This document shows positions 12,601 through 24,411 of a DNA stretch of 64,000 nucleotides, one piece after another; position 1 is the stretch's first letter; each line of letters begins with the position of its first letter. Under the pieces are notes generated by a model. That model was not told the DNA's origin and did not search any database. It saw only the letters and a program-made list of their open reading frames with translations. This stretch comes from Multifurca ochricompacta (taxonomy: Eukaryota; Basidiomycota; Agaricomycetes; Russulales; Russulaceae): contig WTXG01000029.1 of NCBI GenBank assembly GCA_022496185.1, positions 186,001-250,000 of the forward strand, in the 5' to 3' direction. The translations under genes were made by a program, and so were the position numbers.

Positions 12601-12902
12601 GACTTGAACCACATTCAGGTAGAATCCCCAGGAAGGTGGAAGAAAGATCGCTTCAGTGTAATGAACAATAGACTTGTCGAGATCCTCCTTCTGTCCTGAT
12701 AGCTGAAAGCGTACGAGTCGCATTGTAGCCAGAAGATGGATGTAGGCGGTGTGAACGGGATGAGATCGAGGGATCCATGAGAAAGCACGGTGAAGATAAG
12801 TGTTTATTTGGTCGAGTTCCATAATGGAGACTGCGAATAATAAAATAAATTATTGATGATAGAAGGGCATATGCTCGTTGTGCACTTACATTCTTGGGCC
12901 AT
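9686..12902 (-). pseudogene. CHAT-2: frameshifted TPR-CHAT protein gene
   Basis: This is a homologue of the intact copies, broken into several frames. The C-terminal 481 codons (9,686-11,131) are open and keep both CHAT catalytic residues. Upstream, a one-base loss near 11,143 (in the codons for MRGLCENMPL) and a one-base gain near 11,655 (in DWYKTKF) shift the frame. Further breaks fall between 11,917 and 12,391. The N-terminal TPR part (12,385-12,822) and the 13-nt first exon (12,890-12,902, donor GTAAGT) are preserved. Pseudogene status is likely because neighbouring paralogues in the same assembly are intact over more than 3 kb. Confidence 0.85.
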
Positions 12903-13982
12903 GATTTATTCAATGGACAAGAATGATGGTACCGCAGGTCGTCTGGTGGTGAATTAAGAGAGTAAATGGCGAAAATGGTTGCGGGTGCAGAGAACGGCGA
13001 AGGCCACGCCTATAATACATGTTTTTATAGAGCATGAGCATGAGGACAAAACGAGGCAATGCAGGGGTGGCTGTTCCCCGGCCCGTCAACCCGGTACCGT
13101 TTGCTTGACTTGGCAGAACGGATCCAATCCGCGGTGAGGCGCGAGGCAAAGTGCGTCCCCAAAAGGAGAAGCAGGGTGTCCTGTGCTCGTACTTGCGAAT
13201 ACGCTGCTTGCTAGTTCCATTTGACCTTACGCTTGTCGTCGTTGTGAAGTCATTTAGCACACAAAGATAAAGATTAAAAAACCAGATTGCTGGTTCACTG
13301 GCTCTACTACAAGCATTGTAGATACCTTTATATTTTTGTTGAGAGTCCAGAGTGGTATAGTAAGAAGCGAGCCGTAGAGAGTGAATTTAAATTTTTTTAA
13401 GACAAGTGAGATGAAGAGGCAATAAAGACGGAGAAGTGACGACAGAAAAGTAATAAATGGGCAGGCGGTCTGGAAAGCACACAATCCAAATTTAACTGAT
13501 AGAGAAGTTCAATCAGGTGAAGGTTTCATGCTCAACGCATGAGCCATCCTTACAAGGGCTACTAGTGATGCACAATGATGCGTGTCAAGTCAAGGCAAGG
13601 GAGCTCACCCACCTCACCACCGCTAACATCCCTAAGGTGGTAATCTTGTCACACGGCCGTGATTTGTAATATTATTTATTTTAAAAAGGAAAGTTATCAT
13701 TGATCAATAAAATATCATTACAAATCAAAGTCATGTGACATGCAGACATCGTGAAAGACCGGCTCTGCTCATGCGACGACCTCACCCCCTCACCTTCATC
13801 CACGACACGGGGGCCTTCACAAGGCCTCCTTTAGTGAGACGACCTTGCGAGCTGGATTAAGTCTGAGTTGGTGATGTTGGGTAGTATGGGCAAATTCACC
13901 TTTCTTCTCCAACACACAGGCTCTCTTCCCCACTGGCAATGATCAGTCCACATTCCACATAAAGCAATAGACAGAGTGTGTC

Positions 13983-14470
13983 TTCGGCAATCCTTGAATT
14001 TGAGACACTAGGACACCCCGCTCTTCCAACAAGTTCCTTTGTTTCATGAGTGTGTGGCCAAACATGTCCTCCCTTTGTGGCCCTGGGTCATAATTTCTTC
14101 AGTCATAAAAAGCAGAATAGAACAGCTACGGCCTCGAAGGCTGTATTGACCTTTGCGAGTTTTGCTCATATTCCCATGAACTCCTGCTATTCCTACAGCG
14201 TGCACATTCTACCTTCAAGCCAGTGCGACAAACCCCCTTTGAGGACCCCGGATGGCTGGTGGTGCCGGGTAGATTGTCATTTGGACCTTTATTCTACAAC
14301 GGCTATATCCCAAGCAACTTACTCAATTGGACGGTTTCCCACTTGTGTGGTAACCTACTATCTATAATCTCTTGTGGCTCATTCTAATTTTACTGGGGCA
14401 CCCAAGGTACCTACAACCGCTTTTGCTTGTAGCAGCTGCACGCGGAATATAAATCAGATTTTTCTTGGGG
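13983..14470 (-). pseudogene. Relic of a TPR-CHAT gene (R1)
   Basis: On the minus strand 13,983-14,071 translates to a recognisable piece of the CHAT family linker, with MKQRNLLEERGVLVSQI matching VKQRKLLEERDVLISQI of the intact genes. It is followed by about 400 bp that is repeated at 22,900-23,270 and 37,790-38,140 but has no open frame. It is an old, heavily decayed copy. Confidence 0.55.
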
Positions 14471-14610
14471 AGGGTGTAGTCTGGCTGATCAGGCTTGGGA
14501 ATGACAACAGTCAAGGCGTGTTTCCATCGGTCAGGGACGAAGGAGAGAGCGACTCCCTGCTTGTCGTCGCGTGGTCGTTGGAAGTATTCCCCCGATAAAG
14601 ATCTCAGTTT
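14450..14610 (-). mobile_element. Non-LTR retrotransposon relic (reverse transcriptase piece)
   Basis: The minus strand reads FVPDRWKHALTVVIPKPDQP followed by DYTLPKKN. This matches the well-known block of LINE-type reverse transcriptases with the pattern P-x-x-WK-x-A-x-x-V-x-IPKPGKPDY-x-x-P. No long frame surrounds it, so it is a fragment. A second, C-terminal fragment of a similar element lies at 38,944-39,215. Confidence 0.6.
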
Positions 14611-15617
14611 TCATGCCCCTGGGAGATGTATCAAGTGCTCCTCCATTTTGAGTACGTATGGGAACGCTATGTCAAGCTCTGGTCTTCCCTTCCACCTCGC
14701 GTGTACCACATGCTCGTCTCACCACGATGCATGGGTTTTGCGAGATGATGTTGTCGGTGTACGTGCCATACTTGGTTCATACGGGTGGCTTTTAGTAGAC
14801 CATTGAGGTTTTGTAAGGAGTAAGGCCGTGCCCAATGTCGTTGCAATACCATACGCTCAGTCTGCACACATGTGTTTATGCATATTTTCTAAGAAAGACA
14901 ACTCATTACCAGGTCAATGGAACGAAGCAAAGATGAGATCATACAAGAAGCAGAGTAGAAAACCCAAACCATACCTGCTACGGGACCGAGCAGCCCTCAC
15001 CGTATTTCAGTCGTCGGTGCCAGTAGACAGTGGGACATCTCTCCATATGGTCCTAATCGTGGACATCCATCATGCAAAATGCTGGCCAACACTTTACCCT
15101 AAACTACTAATTACAATGGCCTGTCCACCCAACTGAAGTGGCTACCCGCCACCCCTCATGTTCACCAGAACCACAGCATGTCCACGGCGTCGAGTCCGGG
15201 ATTAGCATACTGGGTCCAGGTTTAGTCAATCTCTCCTTAGCTCATCCTGACTAGTGAGGCGATTGTGAAGGCAGCGCAGAGAAACACGTTGAGGTCTATA
15301 TCAACCATGAAGCAATCATGTCCCCGTTGTACTGCTCAGAGCCAGACAGTACGAAGCACTGTGACCGTGCCGTGCCCTCAAGACCGGACGTTTCTGACCT
15401 GCCCCATGAGTTTTACCTGTCTTATAGATCAAACACTTTCATTAGGTCCTGTGCACGCCATTATCCAAGCACATGCCCGGGGATGGTAGACGACAAATAT
15501 GAGGGCTGAGGGAGAACTGGGCTTGAAAGGTGTGTCGGCTTGTGATGTTTACGAAAATTATCAGTGTCAAAACGTGTCGACAAAAGTGGCTGTGGTAGCG
15601 CCAAGAAGGGTTAAGCA

Positions 15618-15620
<3 letters not shown>

Positions 15621-15681
<61 letters not shown>
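15621..15681. repeat. Compound microsatellite (AG)n(GT)n
   Basis: About 14 AG units run directly into about 16 GT units without interruption. It lies about 180 bp left of the start of duplicated unit 3 and encodes nothing. Confidence 0.95.
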
Positions 15682-15683
<2 letters not shown>

Positions 15684-16213
15684 ATTAACTTTGGAGTGAG
15701 TCACGTGTCACATTCGAGCGACAGCGACCACAGAGCTTACGTCCTCGATGATCTTGTGAGGACAAGCCATCTGACCATTCAATCATAATCACAACCAACT
15801 CGGAAGCTGAGCTGAGACTGAGGCTCTCGAACCTGAAAACCGAGTTCAACACATCCCTTGTTCTGTTTACACCCTTCAAGTTTCCTCTTTCGATGTCCTT
15901 TGCTCTTGCTCGTTAACGACAATGGACGCCTTTTGCAGTTACACGGACAGTAATAAATGAATACAATATAACCATTCATAACAAGCCAAAGACGCCCGTA
16001 TGATCCAAATAGTTGTTGAAAACTGAAAACAAGGTATCGAAGAGAATGCCTCTCTCGGGAAAATTGATATTGAAAATGGCCATCCATGCTTTAAGAAAAG
16101 GGAATGAGGCTGGTAAATCAATGAGGGAGGTACAGCTATATAAAAGGAGCGTCCGTGAGTGTCGCCGAAGTCCATCCCATCCCAGAGTCCGCCAACATCA
16201 TTAAGCCTTTGTA

Positions 16214-18029
16214 TCATTCTCCTTCCTCGCTTCTTCTCCTACGCTTCTTCTTACCGTTATCCTGCTGCCAAAATATCCCCTGCCCCTTGCAGTGCTGGAG
16301 GTGGAGTTTGATCGCGTCCTTTCGCATAATCGTCCTTCCACAACTGCAAATCGCAACCGCCGGCGCCTTGTGAACCTTGGTCGTCGACCTATGCCAGTTC
16401 AGGTCCTTTCTACAGTTGAAACTCACCACACGGCCTTGCAGTTTCGTGCACTCCTCGCAGCTATATTCTGCCCATTCTCTGTCAATTAACGTTTTGCGCA
16501 CTGGTGTGGAAGGCTCCGCCGATAGAACTTGGACGACCTGCACGGTTGCCGGCGCCAGGATTGTCCCTGAACATACCTCGGTTAAATTCTCTGGCACCGA
16601 CATGTATTCAAGCGCTTTGGCGGAGTGGACAACAGACGGAGATTTCTATTGGGGGCGGCGCTGGGCCACGCCGTTGACGGCAACGTCGGGAGCCTGGAAA
16701 CCAGAGTCGATGGAAATGACTCCACGCCCTGGTATCGACTCCGAGGCGCGGTGTCGCTCTTGACATGCTACTTCTTCACGTTCTCTCGAGTTTGGTGTTG
16801 GAGCAGGTAACGAAAAGTGCACTGCGCACCATGGGAACCATGCCAAGGTATCCTAAGTCGCCATAGCAGCCTGTTTCCAAGTCATCCGAGTTCTCCGCAG
16901 TCGACTTCCAGCCAAGGATCTGAGGCGCGTCCGATAGGTTCGAATTACCAAAGGTGTCCAGGGCTACCGATCTCACAGTAAGCATCGATCCCTCTATAGG
17001 CAGCCGATCCAGGGGGTGTACAACTTTGGGGGTTTTCTCGTGTCTCTTCGCTTTCACGCGCTGACTTGGAGTCAACTTGGCATAGGGCGCAACACGACAA
17101 CACCTGCTGACTCGGGATGGTATTCTTGCTAGGGCCGTTAGGGTCTGTGACTCTCCTGAAAGCGGGTTCGAGAACTCCGTAGGGTGGTTATCCATCGAGG
17201 TAAGATCCGAGCAAAAGAACGAGTCGCTATCGACCTGCAGGTCTAGATTGGGTGGGGTGAGAGCTTCGTTGCCGCGACCACTAAATTCGAAGCCCACAGG
17301 TGTTTCTGGTGGCAACGAATCTGACGAAGATCTCGATGAACACGATGCGCTGTATGCGCTTATCATCCACTTGTCGAGGACCGGATTGCTTAGGGTTAGG
17401 ACTAGGGGTGGTGGTCGATGGGTCCATTTGTGACCACCTATTCACGCGGTGGGGCCTGTGACCTCCTGCTGTGCGAAGCCATTGATTCTTGCTCGGGAAC
17501 CTGCGTCGGGTGATGAGCGGGCTCTCTCGTACTGAATAACTCTTTTTACACACCAGTAAGTCTTCACCCAATGGTGTTCTGAATTGTTGTCCATTGCTGG
17601 CCATCGGTGAATCTGCGGACGGCTTTCCTGGGGCTGTGACAGGAAAATGGGGACACCCTGCGGCACCTGGCCAAAGACAAAGACACAGGTCCGTCGACGC
17701 AGACTCGATATCCGTCGTCTCTTCCCATGAGTTCGAAGCTGAGAGAGGTTCCACGAGGGTGAGAAAAAGGGAGAGAAGAAGGGATTCGATGTCGATGAGA
17801 ACGCTGAGACAGACGAGTGGCCTTGCAAGTCTGGTAGGCCATTTGCTACACTTGAAGGCTTGAACAAACAAATCTTAATGACTGAGAACTGGTCTGCGTT
17901 GAATGTCGGTAACGTCGATAATGCCGAATGCGTCGATGAGGTTGAATACGTCGAAAACTCTTGAAACTTGATAGTCCATTCGCTACCATCGAAGGCTGTG
18001 GCACACAAGTGGATGAAGAGGTGAGACAA
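16214..18029 (-). pseudogene. Element A copy 3: decayed zinc-finger-like gene
   Basis: This is homologous to 374-2,064. The C-terminal part (16,214-16,603) is open and has the best-preserved fingers: CEEC with RKDLNWH plus a downstream His, then CSCG, RKDAIKLH and a final Cys, followed by a Lys/Arg-rich tail. About 25 bases are missing near 16,795 relative to copy 1, which breaks the frame between the Ser/Pro-rich middle (16,776-17,366) and the finger end. The 5' part again uses several frames. The lesion differs from copy 1, so the copies decayed independently. Confidence 0.45.
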
Positions 18030-18194
18030 AGCGAGTATTTCATGGATAAGATACTCATCTTTATATAGATGAGGTCTGTATGAAACGAGCCAAATCCAAG
18101 TTTAGTATGCAAAGATGTAAGTAGTATTAGGAAGGACGCGATTCATGGAGGACATCACTTCGAGTGTTGAAGATGCCGGCAGCTTGATCGAGCA

Positions 18195-18740
18195 TCATGT
18201 GGATATGATGCCACCGTGTGTGGCTGGGGCGTCGTGCTGTGAAACGAGGTAGAATCTGTGCATGGAAGGAATTCCAATCCTGTCAGTTGTTTCTGATCTG
18301 GGAACCTGAGGGCGCCTCTGATGAGCACTGAGAGGACCAAGCGTGCAAAACGTATCCATAAGGACGGAGGGCGTGAGGCCCACAATTGGTAGAGCAGGAT
18401 CATCATTCTTCCCTATACCACAGTCAAGCATAGATGCCACTGTGGCTGCTGTGATGGTGGCTTGGGCAGTAGAGATGCCAAGTTCAGAGTCCTTGTTAAA
18501 AGTGAGTGATTGGCCCAGGTAATACAAGCTGTAGCCTGCGGCATTATCAGATAGGTCAGCCGAAAAGTTGGTGACACAGTCTTTGAGTATTGTTGAAGAC
18601 GTTGTCACCAACAGTCTCAAAGAGGGGGGTTAGTTTCATGGCTACGACGTCCGATGGGTCAAAGCAGACAGGGTCTGTGATAGCCTGGAAAAGCCCAGTC
18701 GTGCCAGACCTGGTGTTCATTGGAGTGGGTCTGCTACCTG
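18195..18740 (-). pseudogene. Element B copy 3: truncated unrecognised frame
   Basis: The frame open at 18,195-18,620 matches element B copy 1 from TILKDCVTNF onward, then diverges after the shared GPLSAHQRRPQV stretch because about 340 bp present in copy 1 are missing. The upstream part resembles 3,020-3,190 but carries indels. No domain is recognised and no reliable start codon is visible. Confidence 0.3.
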
Positions 18741-19246
18741 TATGGCAGCATTAACCTCAGTTGTTGTAGTCTGTAGCTGGAGTGTGTGAGGAGTGGAATA
18801 GAGGTGGGGTCTGAGATCCCATCTCTATGTTTTGTAGCAGTAGCTAGGGCAGCCATCCACCTCTCGTGTTGGATGGGAGTGGTTTGTTCAGCGGGGGCAA
18901 AAAACTATGATTGTGGACAGATTATAGTGTGTATCTAGTTACCCTAAAAGCCAGCAGTGCGAGCGACCCGAGGGACGAGCTCAAGCAGATGGTGGTGATT
19001 GGAGAAGAAAGACGCACATTCGTCCTTACTAAGCGATACCCAAACTAGATATTTTTTATACGAAACCCACGGGTGATGCCAAAAAATAAATATTATTTCC
19101 AATCATATACCTCCCCACAAAGTGATATACTATCGAACAAAAAACCATCTATACAAATTTCAAGACATACGATGTGAATAGGTGAAGCAGAAGGCTCTTA
19201 CCCAAACGTTATTAAGATACTAACCGCTAACGAAACCTTTCCTCCA

Positions 19247-22200
19247 TCACGCACCATAATGAACAAAATTCACCCACCGCTCAAGAGTCATCCCCTTCTT
19301 TCTCCTCATCTTCCGCGTCGCATCACGAAGCGCCTTCGCAGACCTCAAGTGATAACCTACCCCTTGTCCATTCCCAGAGAACATCGACTTGTAGAAATTC
19401 TCTGCAATTTCACATCCATCGATATCCGCCATCGCCCACATCGTCCCGACCACACTTCGAAATCCACAGTATTGCACGGCCGCAGTAAGATGAAGTCCCT
19501 CGTCAGCGATACTTTCGTCTGTCAATTCCGCAGTGTGACATGCAGCAAGGAACGCAAATTCAGCAGCAGGCAGTCGAGACCGTACGATGTCGAGTAGAGT
19601 AAGGCGCTCGTCTTCGTACAGCTTGAATGATGCATCGAATGGTTTCCCAGTTTCGAGTATTCCATGACACACGAAATGTGCAAATCCGTGATCTCGCAGT
19701 CCTTCCACCACATCAGCCGGTGTTGCGTTCTTCCCACAGAGGGTGTCCACCGGCAGCCGCGATTTGAAAGACTGTATGATTTCCATCTCTCCAAAAGCGC
19801 CTGGTAAGGATTCATCTGGATTAGCCACAAGGAGTAACGAAGGTTGATACGACGTGTTTGGACTGGGTTTGCGAGACTCGATCAGTGCAGAGAGTGTCGG
19901 TGTATATGAAGGGATATATAGATCTGAAAAGTATCGCTTGATGCCGTCATTGGATGGGATTGGGCCCATCGCATGAAGTGGAAGTGAGCAGAAAACGGAG
20001 GTTGGACACCACCAGATTCGTGATTGTTCTGGTAAACCCAAAGTGCGGAGCTTGTCAATGACTGGTTCGCCGATGAGGTTGTAAAGGCCCTTGAGTACAG
20101 AACGTAAAGCGCGTTTGTATTTGTCTGAGTCGAGACCCTCCTTTCGTGCGACCACTAGGCGATCTTTTAATTCATTTGCAAGATGATAGAAATCTTTAGT
20201 TGTAGGGATAAGGGAAGGGGGAGAGTTGCGAAGGAGAATGAGGATATCGGAACGCCACTCGCTATGGTTGATAATGACGACTGGCCCATGTGAAGCAGCA
20301 ACACGAATAGTTTCGAACGACGGCGCCTTCAGAAAGTCTCCAAATCCTGGTAATTCTTGGATCTGCGATATTAGCACATCCCGCTCCTCCAGAAGCTTCC
20401 GTTGCTTGACCACCAGATGACCGAATGGGTCCATCCCATCACCGATCTGTGATCCACCATCGCTGATCTCTATAGTCCCAGGCGTGACAGACATGGTGAG
20501 TGACTCGAGATCCCGATTAATTGCTGCAAGTTTCGTCGCTAAAGGTGAATCGAATCGAGAAAGTTGATCCATGGAATTGCGAAGACCACGCATTTCAGAC
20601 CATAGTAATGCCCTCCCTTGTTCTAGAGTCTCAATAGCCTGAGTGAATTGACCCATTTCGATCTGGTAAGACGCGTAGTCCAGTGGCATATTCTCGCAGA
20701 GCCCTCGCATTGCGACGAGTAGAGAATGCTGGATTTGTAAGGTCGGCGCAGAGACAAATGAGCTCTGTATTAATGACATGGCCTTCTCATATGCAACAGA
20801 GGTAGATGGGTGTCTGGCGGTTCGAGCAATGGATGCCCAGGCGCATGACAAAGTAAATCTGTCAGATACCTTTAATAATTTGTCATTGACACCCAAAGGA
20901 AATAGCTCAATGAATTCATCCAAATCCTGTCTTCGACCAAGCAACCCCATGCGTTCAGATAAAGACTGAGCAAGCAGTCTAATCAGTCCGAGACGGAATG
21001 GCTGCGCGCATTGCATGTCGAGAACACCACGATGCACGGTGATAGACTCATCAAGGTACTCCATTTTATTCGAACACTTAAATGCCATGTAGAGGTCAGA
21101 GCCCAAAGAGTGTGCCGGTAGGCATCCATATAAATGACTCGTGTCAGCTGACGCAACTAGTATCCGGCGGCACTTGATCACCTCTTCAAGGTCCGTGATG
21201 TCGTTGGTACGAGAAAACTTGGTTTTATACCAACCCACAAGATCCTCGATGTGTGTGTTGTGATTGGAGTTGCCCGGGGGAGTCTTGGAGATTAGTTCGC
21301 GAAGATTTCGAATTTTCTCCTCTACTACGGCCATCGGATACGCCGCTCGAACAGCATCCACTTCATCAAATGTGCTCAGATCTGAAGATGATGCAAGGCT
21401 GGCCACTTTAGAAGTAAAATAACGCGCGTCTTGAAGAGCTTCTGTGAGACCGAAGTTCTTCAAGCGCGTCCTAGCGAGGAATGCCATGACAAAGGTATGA
21501 ACGTCGTTGTCAAGGGAAGAAGAGGCGGGTAAGGTACGAAAACGGGAAATCGCCTCCTCTAGATATTCTGGGTTTGGATAGATCATAGCCCGAATGAGCA
21601 CAAGATTCGCGGCTGATTCCGAAGCCTGAATCTGAAATTGAGAACTTGAGGCAATGACACTTTCAAAGAGGGTCATTGCTTCATCATAATCGTCGATTGA
21701 ATATTTTATTTGGTATCGAGTTTCGAGGGTAATGGCCAGTCCGAGAGGGACCTGGTGAAAGTCTGGCGGGCAGATTCTCAGCGCGTCCCGAAGGAATTGA
21801 ATGACTCCATCTAATGGCTCTACTTGCTTCCTTTGAATAAATTTTCTTAAAATGGCGATGAAGAAGGTGTTAATGGCGTCAGTTGGATAGTTTGCTGAGC
21901 TGTGACAGGTGAGAAGTTCTTGGCAGAGGATCATCATCTCCTCAATATCCCCCGTCCCACCCGCTTCCAGCTCAACTTGAATACCCAACGCCTCAACAAG
22001 CGATGTTGTGACGACTTTGCGCGAGACCTTAAAGGTTTTAAGGGGTAGTCCTCGGAGATAACGAAGGTATTCAACCACACGCTTGGCATCTTCAGGTTGA
22101 TTGGACTCCTTGGAGCGATAAAGGAGGGAAAGTACGAGTCGACAGAAGACTTGAACCACATTTAGGTTAGATCCCCAGGAAGGTGGAAGGAAGGTCGCTT

Positions 22201-22468
22201 CGGTGTAATGAACAATAGATTTGTCAAGATCTTCCTTCTGTTTTGATAGCTTATAGCAGTTGAATCGCGATGTGGCCAGATGGTGGATGTAGGCAGTGTA
22301 ATCGGGATGAGATCGAGGGATCCTTGAGAGAACACCCTGACAATAAGTGATCCTTTGGTCGAGTTCCATAATGGAGACTGTGAATAAGAAAAAATCAATT
22401 ACTGATGATAGAAGGGCATACGCTCTGGAAAGAGGTGATTAGGTTGTACACTTACATTCTTGGGTCAT
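19247..22468 (-). CDS. CHAT-3: intact TPR-CHAT protein (caspase-like), 2 exons
   Basis: Exon 1 is 13 nt (22,456-22,468, MTQE plus one base), followed by GTAAGT, a 78-nt intron ending CAG, and exon 2 at 19,247-22,377, giving about 1,047 residues. Residues 1 to about 620 are TPR-like helical repeats. A conserved ETLEQGRALLWSEMRGLR stretch and a charged linker follow, then the C-terminal CHAT domain from about 740. The predicted catalytic dyad is His909 (HFVCHG) and Cys951 (AACHTA). CHAT (Caspase HetF Associated with TPRs) is a clan CD cysteine peptidase fold. The substrate is unknown; no signal peptide or membrane segment is visible. A TATA box lies about 125 nt upstream of the ATG. The protein is probably cytosolic. 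A role in regulated cell death or allorecognition is inference. Confidence 0.9.
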
Positions 22469-22589
22469 GGTTTATTCAATGAACAAGGATGACGGTAACC
22501 GCAGGTCGTCTGTGGATAGATTGAGAGAGTAAATGGGGAAAATGGTTGCGGGTGCTGGAGGACGGCGAAGACCACGCCTATAATACATG

Positions 22590-22596
22590 TTTTATA
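22590..22596 (-). promoter_or_regulatory. TATA box of CHAT-3
   Basis: TATAAAA on the minus strand lies about 125 nt upstream of the CHAT-3 ATG. The same box stands at the same distance in CHAT-5 (36,331-36,337), and variants occur upstream of CHAT-1 and CHAT-2. Confidence 0.6.
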
Positions 22597-22640
22597 GAGC
22601 ATGAGCATGAGGACAAAATGAGGCAACGAGGCATCTGTTC

Positions 22641-22663
22641 CCCGGCCCGTCAACCCGGTACCG
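22641..22663. promoter_or_regulatory. Conserved GC-rich promoter block of the recent CHAT copies
   Basis: The core GGCCCGTCAACCCGGTACC is present upstream of CHAT-1 (about 6,999-7,022), CHAT-2 (about 13,079-13,098), CHAT-3 and, slightly changed, CHAT-5 (36,387-36,408). It stands out from a more variable surrounding sequence and could be a factor binding site, but shared ancestry alone would also explain it. Confidence 0.4.
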
Positions 22664-22822
22664 TTTGCTTGGCTTTTTGAGATTTTGAGAACGGATCCAA
22701 TCAGCGGTGAGTGCGAGTCAAAGTGTGTCCCCAATAGGAAAAAGGCAGGGCGTGCCGTGCTTATACTTGCGGATACACTGCTTTCTGGTTCCATTTAACC
22801 TTGTCGTTGTGAAGTTATTTTG

Positions 22823-23900
22823 AGACAGTAGGACATACTGTTCTTCCAACGAGTTCATTTGTTTCATGAGTGTGTGTCCGAACATGGGTTCAAACTTCAT
22901 TCTTCAAAAGCAGAATAGAAAGCTACGACGTCGAGGCCCATCTGATATTAACCTTTGTGATTTTTGCTCGACACTTTCATTCCCATTCCTATGATCTCCT
23001 GCCATTTCTACAGCATGCACGTTCTACCTTCAAGCCAGTACGACAAACCCCCTCTGAAGACCACAGATGGCCGGTGGTGCCAGGTGGATTGTCATTCAGA
23101 CCTTTATTCTACAACGTTTTATCTCAGCCAATTTACTCAGTTGGATGGTTTCCCACTTGTGTGGTAACCTACTATCTATAATCTCTTGTAGTTCATTCTA
23201 ATTTTACCGGGGCACCAAAGGTACTTACAACTGCTTTCACTTGTAGCAGCTGCACGCAGAATATAAATCAGATTTTTTTTTAAAAAAAGAAAAGAAAAGA
23301 GGTTCTTCCTCCCCAAGAGAAGGACAGGCAAGTAGGTTTCGGCAACGGGAAATTGCCTCTACAAGTTCTGAGCTTGATACATGCCAGACCTGGTGCCAGT
23401 GAGGAGTGTGAGGCACCTTGAAACTTTGGCTAGGTATGGACTGGGATTGTCTCCGAAGGGTTTACATTCTCCAGGAGTGTAGTTTCTTCCTCGCAATCAT
23501 CATTTGAATCAGTCAGAAAGAAAGTGAGAAATGAGAGTTTTGGCCAAGGCGATGTTAGCATGCAGCCCTGATGAGGCCAGCTTCGGCACATTGTGCAGCT
23601 CTTCGATGACCTTATTCAAAAGTTCTGTTTCCCCCTTCTGGTAGTAACCATTAGTAACAAATCCCAACCTTGGGTGACAACATGATCGACTGGGTGATCT
23701 TCAGAAGCGATAGATGTGAGGAGCGCACGAAAGAGGACGACCGGGTCTTTGATCACCCGCGTTGTATCTCCTCCATCCTGCTGTAGCTGAGTAAACAATG
23801 CGTCGAGAGGCATGCTTGTGATTTGATAACAGGGTACGTGGTATACTTCTAAGGGGTCCGGACGATCAGTCGCGTACAACGAAGCCGGCGTCAACAGCAC
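22823..23900 (-). pseudogene. Relic of a TPR-CHAT gene (R2)
   Basis: Minus-strand translation shows scattered pieces in the correct gene order: a linker piece at 22,823-22,880 (PMFGHTLMKQ, then LEEQYVLLSQ), TPR pieces at about 23,330-23,520 (SSELVEAISRCRNLLA, EETTLLENV), and a TPR piece at 23,616-23,880 (PLEVYHVPCYQ onward) matching the PLDTFEVSHKVV region of the intact genes. The CHAT domain itself is missing. The copy is old, and it lies immediately upstream of CHAT-3. Confidence 0.6.
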
Positions 23901-24411
23901 AAAAGTAGAGCGAAGGTGAGGCGATGGAAAAGTCGGACAATATTCAAAGATTCAGAGCATGGGTCTATGTGGGAGAAGGATGACCCTCGGGAGAAAAGAA
24001 TGGACCAGTCGAGTTAGCCTTTTATTTCGACAAAAGGTTACGTTTGAGTCGCCCCTCTGTGAGAAGTGCAAGACCGTCGTGTCACAGGGGATGAGATAGT
24101 GGTAAGATGGGAGAAACCGCTCAAGCACATTGAGTGGATCACTGGATGGGGTGTAGACGTCACACTATCATCACAAAGTCTCAGAACTCATGACACCCTA
24201 AGCCTCGAGGCGGTCCAGGAAGTGCTCTTTGATCCGTGGTTAGCGATGGCAGATGTTCAATCATATCTGCATTAATGGCAATTCCACTGGAAAAATTAAA
24301 TAAACTGCTGGACATGTCTCGTGCTACGTTAAACCTCATAACATCTCGCTCTAAACAACGCATTAAGTGTCTTGTGCCTAAAGGAATCACCAACTCACAG
24401 ATAACCTTCGA
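23901..24411. other. Spacer 3' of CHAT-4
   Basis: No coding frame or repeat is recognised. This is the presumed 3' flank of the divergent CHAT-4 gene; it differs from the 3' flanks of the other CHAT copies. Confidence 0.4.

Larger units (their letters stand above)
8576..13110. repeat. Segmental duplication, unit 2 (partial, element B deleted)
   Basis: The block begins inside element A (matching about 1,790 in unit 1) and runs through the CHAT-2 pseudogene to the promoter block. Relative to unit 1, about 905 bp corresponding to 2,312-3,218 are missing, which removes element B; the junction near 9,090 has only a short GGT microhomology. A solo LTR has inserted at 9,190-9,404. Confidence 0.75.
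13111..15856. other. Mosaic spacer with relics between CHAT-2 and unit 3
   Basis: No intact gene is visible. 13,130-13,480 resembles 32,130-32,460, an old 5' flank of a CHAT gene. 13,560-13,590 shares a short phrase with 36,530-36,560. A CHAT scrap lies near 13,983-14,071, a reverse-transcriptase scrap near 14,450-14,600, and a microsatellite at 15,621-15,681. Nothing is recognised from 14,870 to 15,600. Confidence 0.5.
15857..22672. repeat. Segmental duplication, unit 3 (A + B + intact CHAT-3)
   Basis: This block is the second full copy of the 7-kb unit that starts at position 1. It begins with the same 20-odd bases and ends just after the shared promoter block. It carries element A copy 3, element B copy 3 and the intact CHAT-3 gene. 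Confidence 0.85.

Noticed and set aside
15499..15699. Plus-strand frame ending in RERERER and VCVCVCV
   Set aside because: Produced by the (AG)n(GT)n microsatellite.
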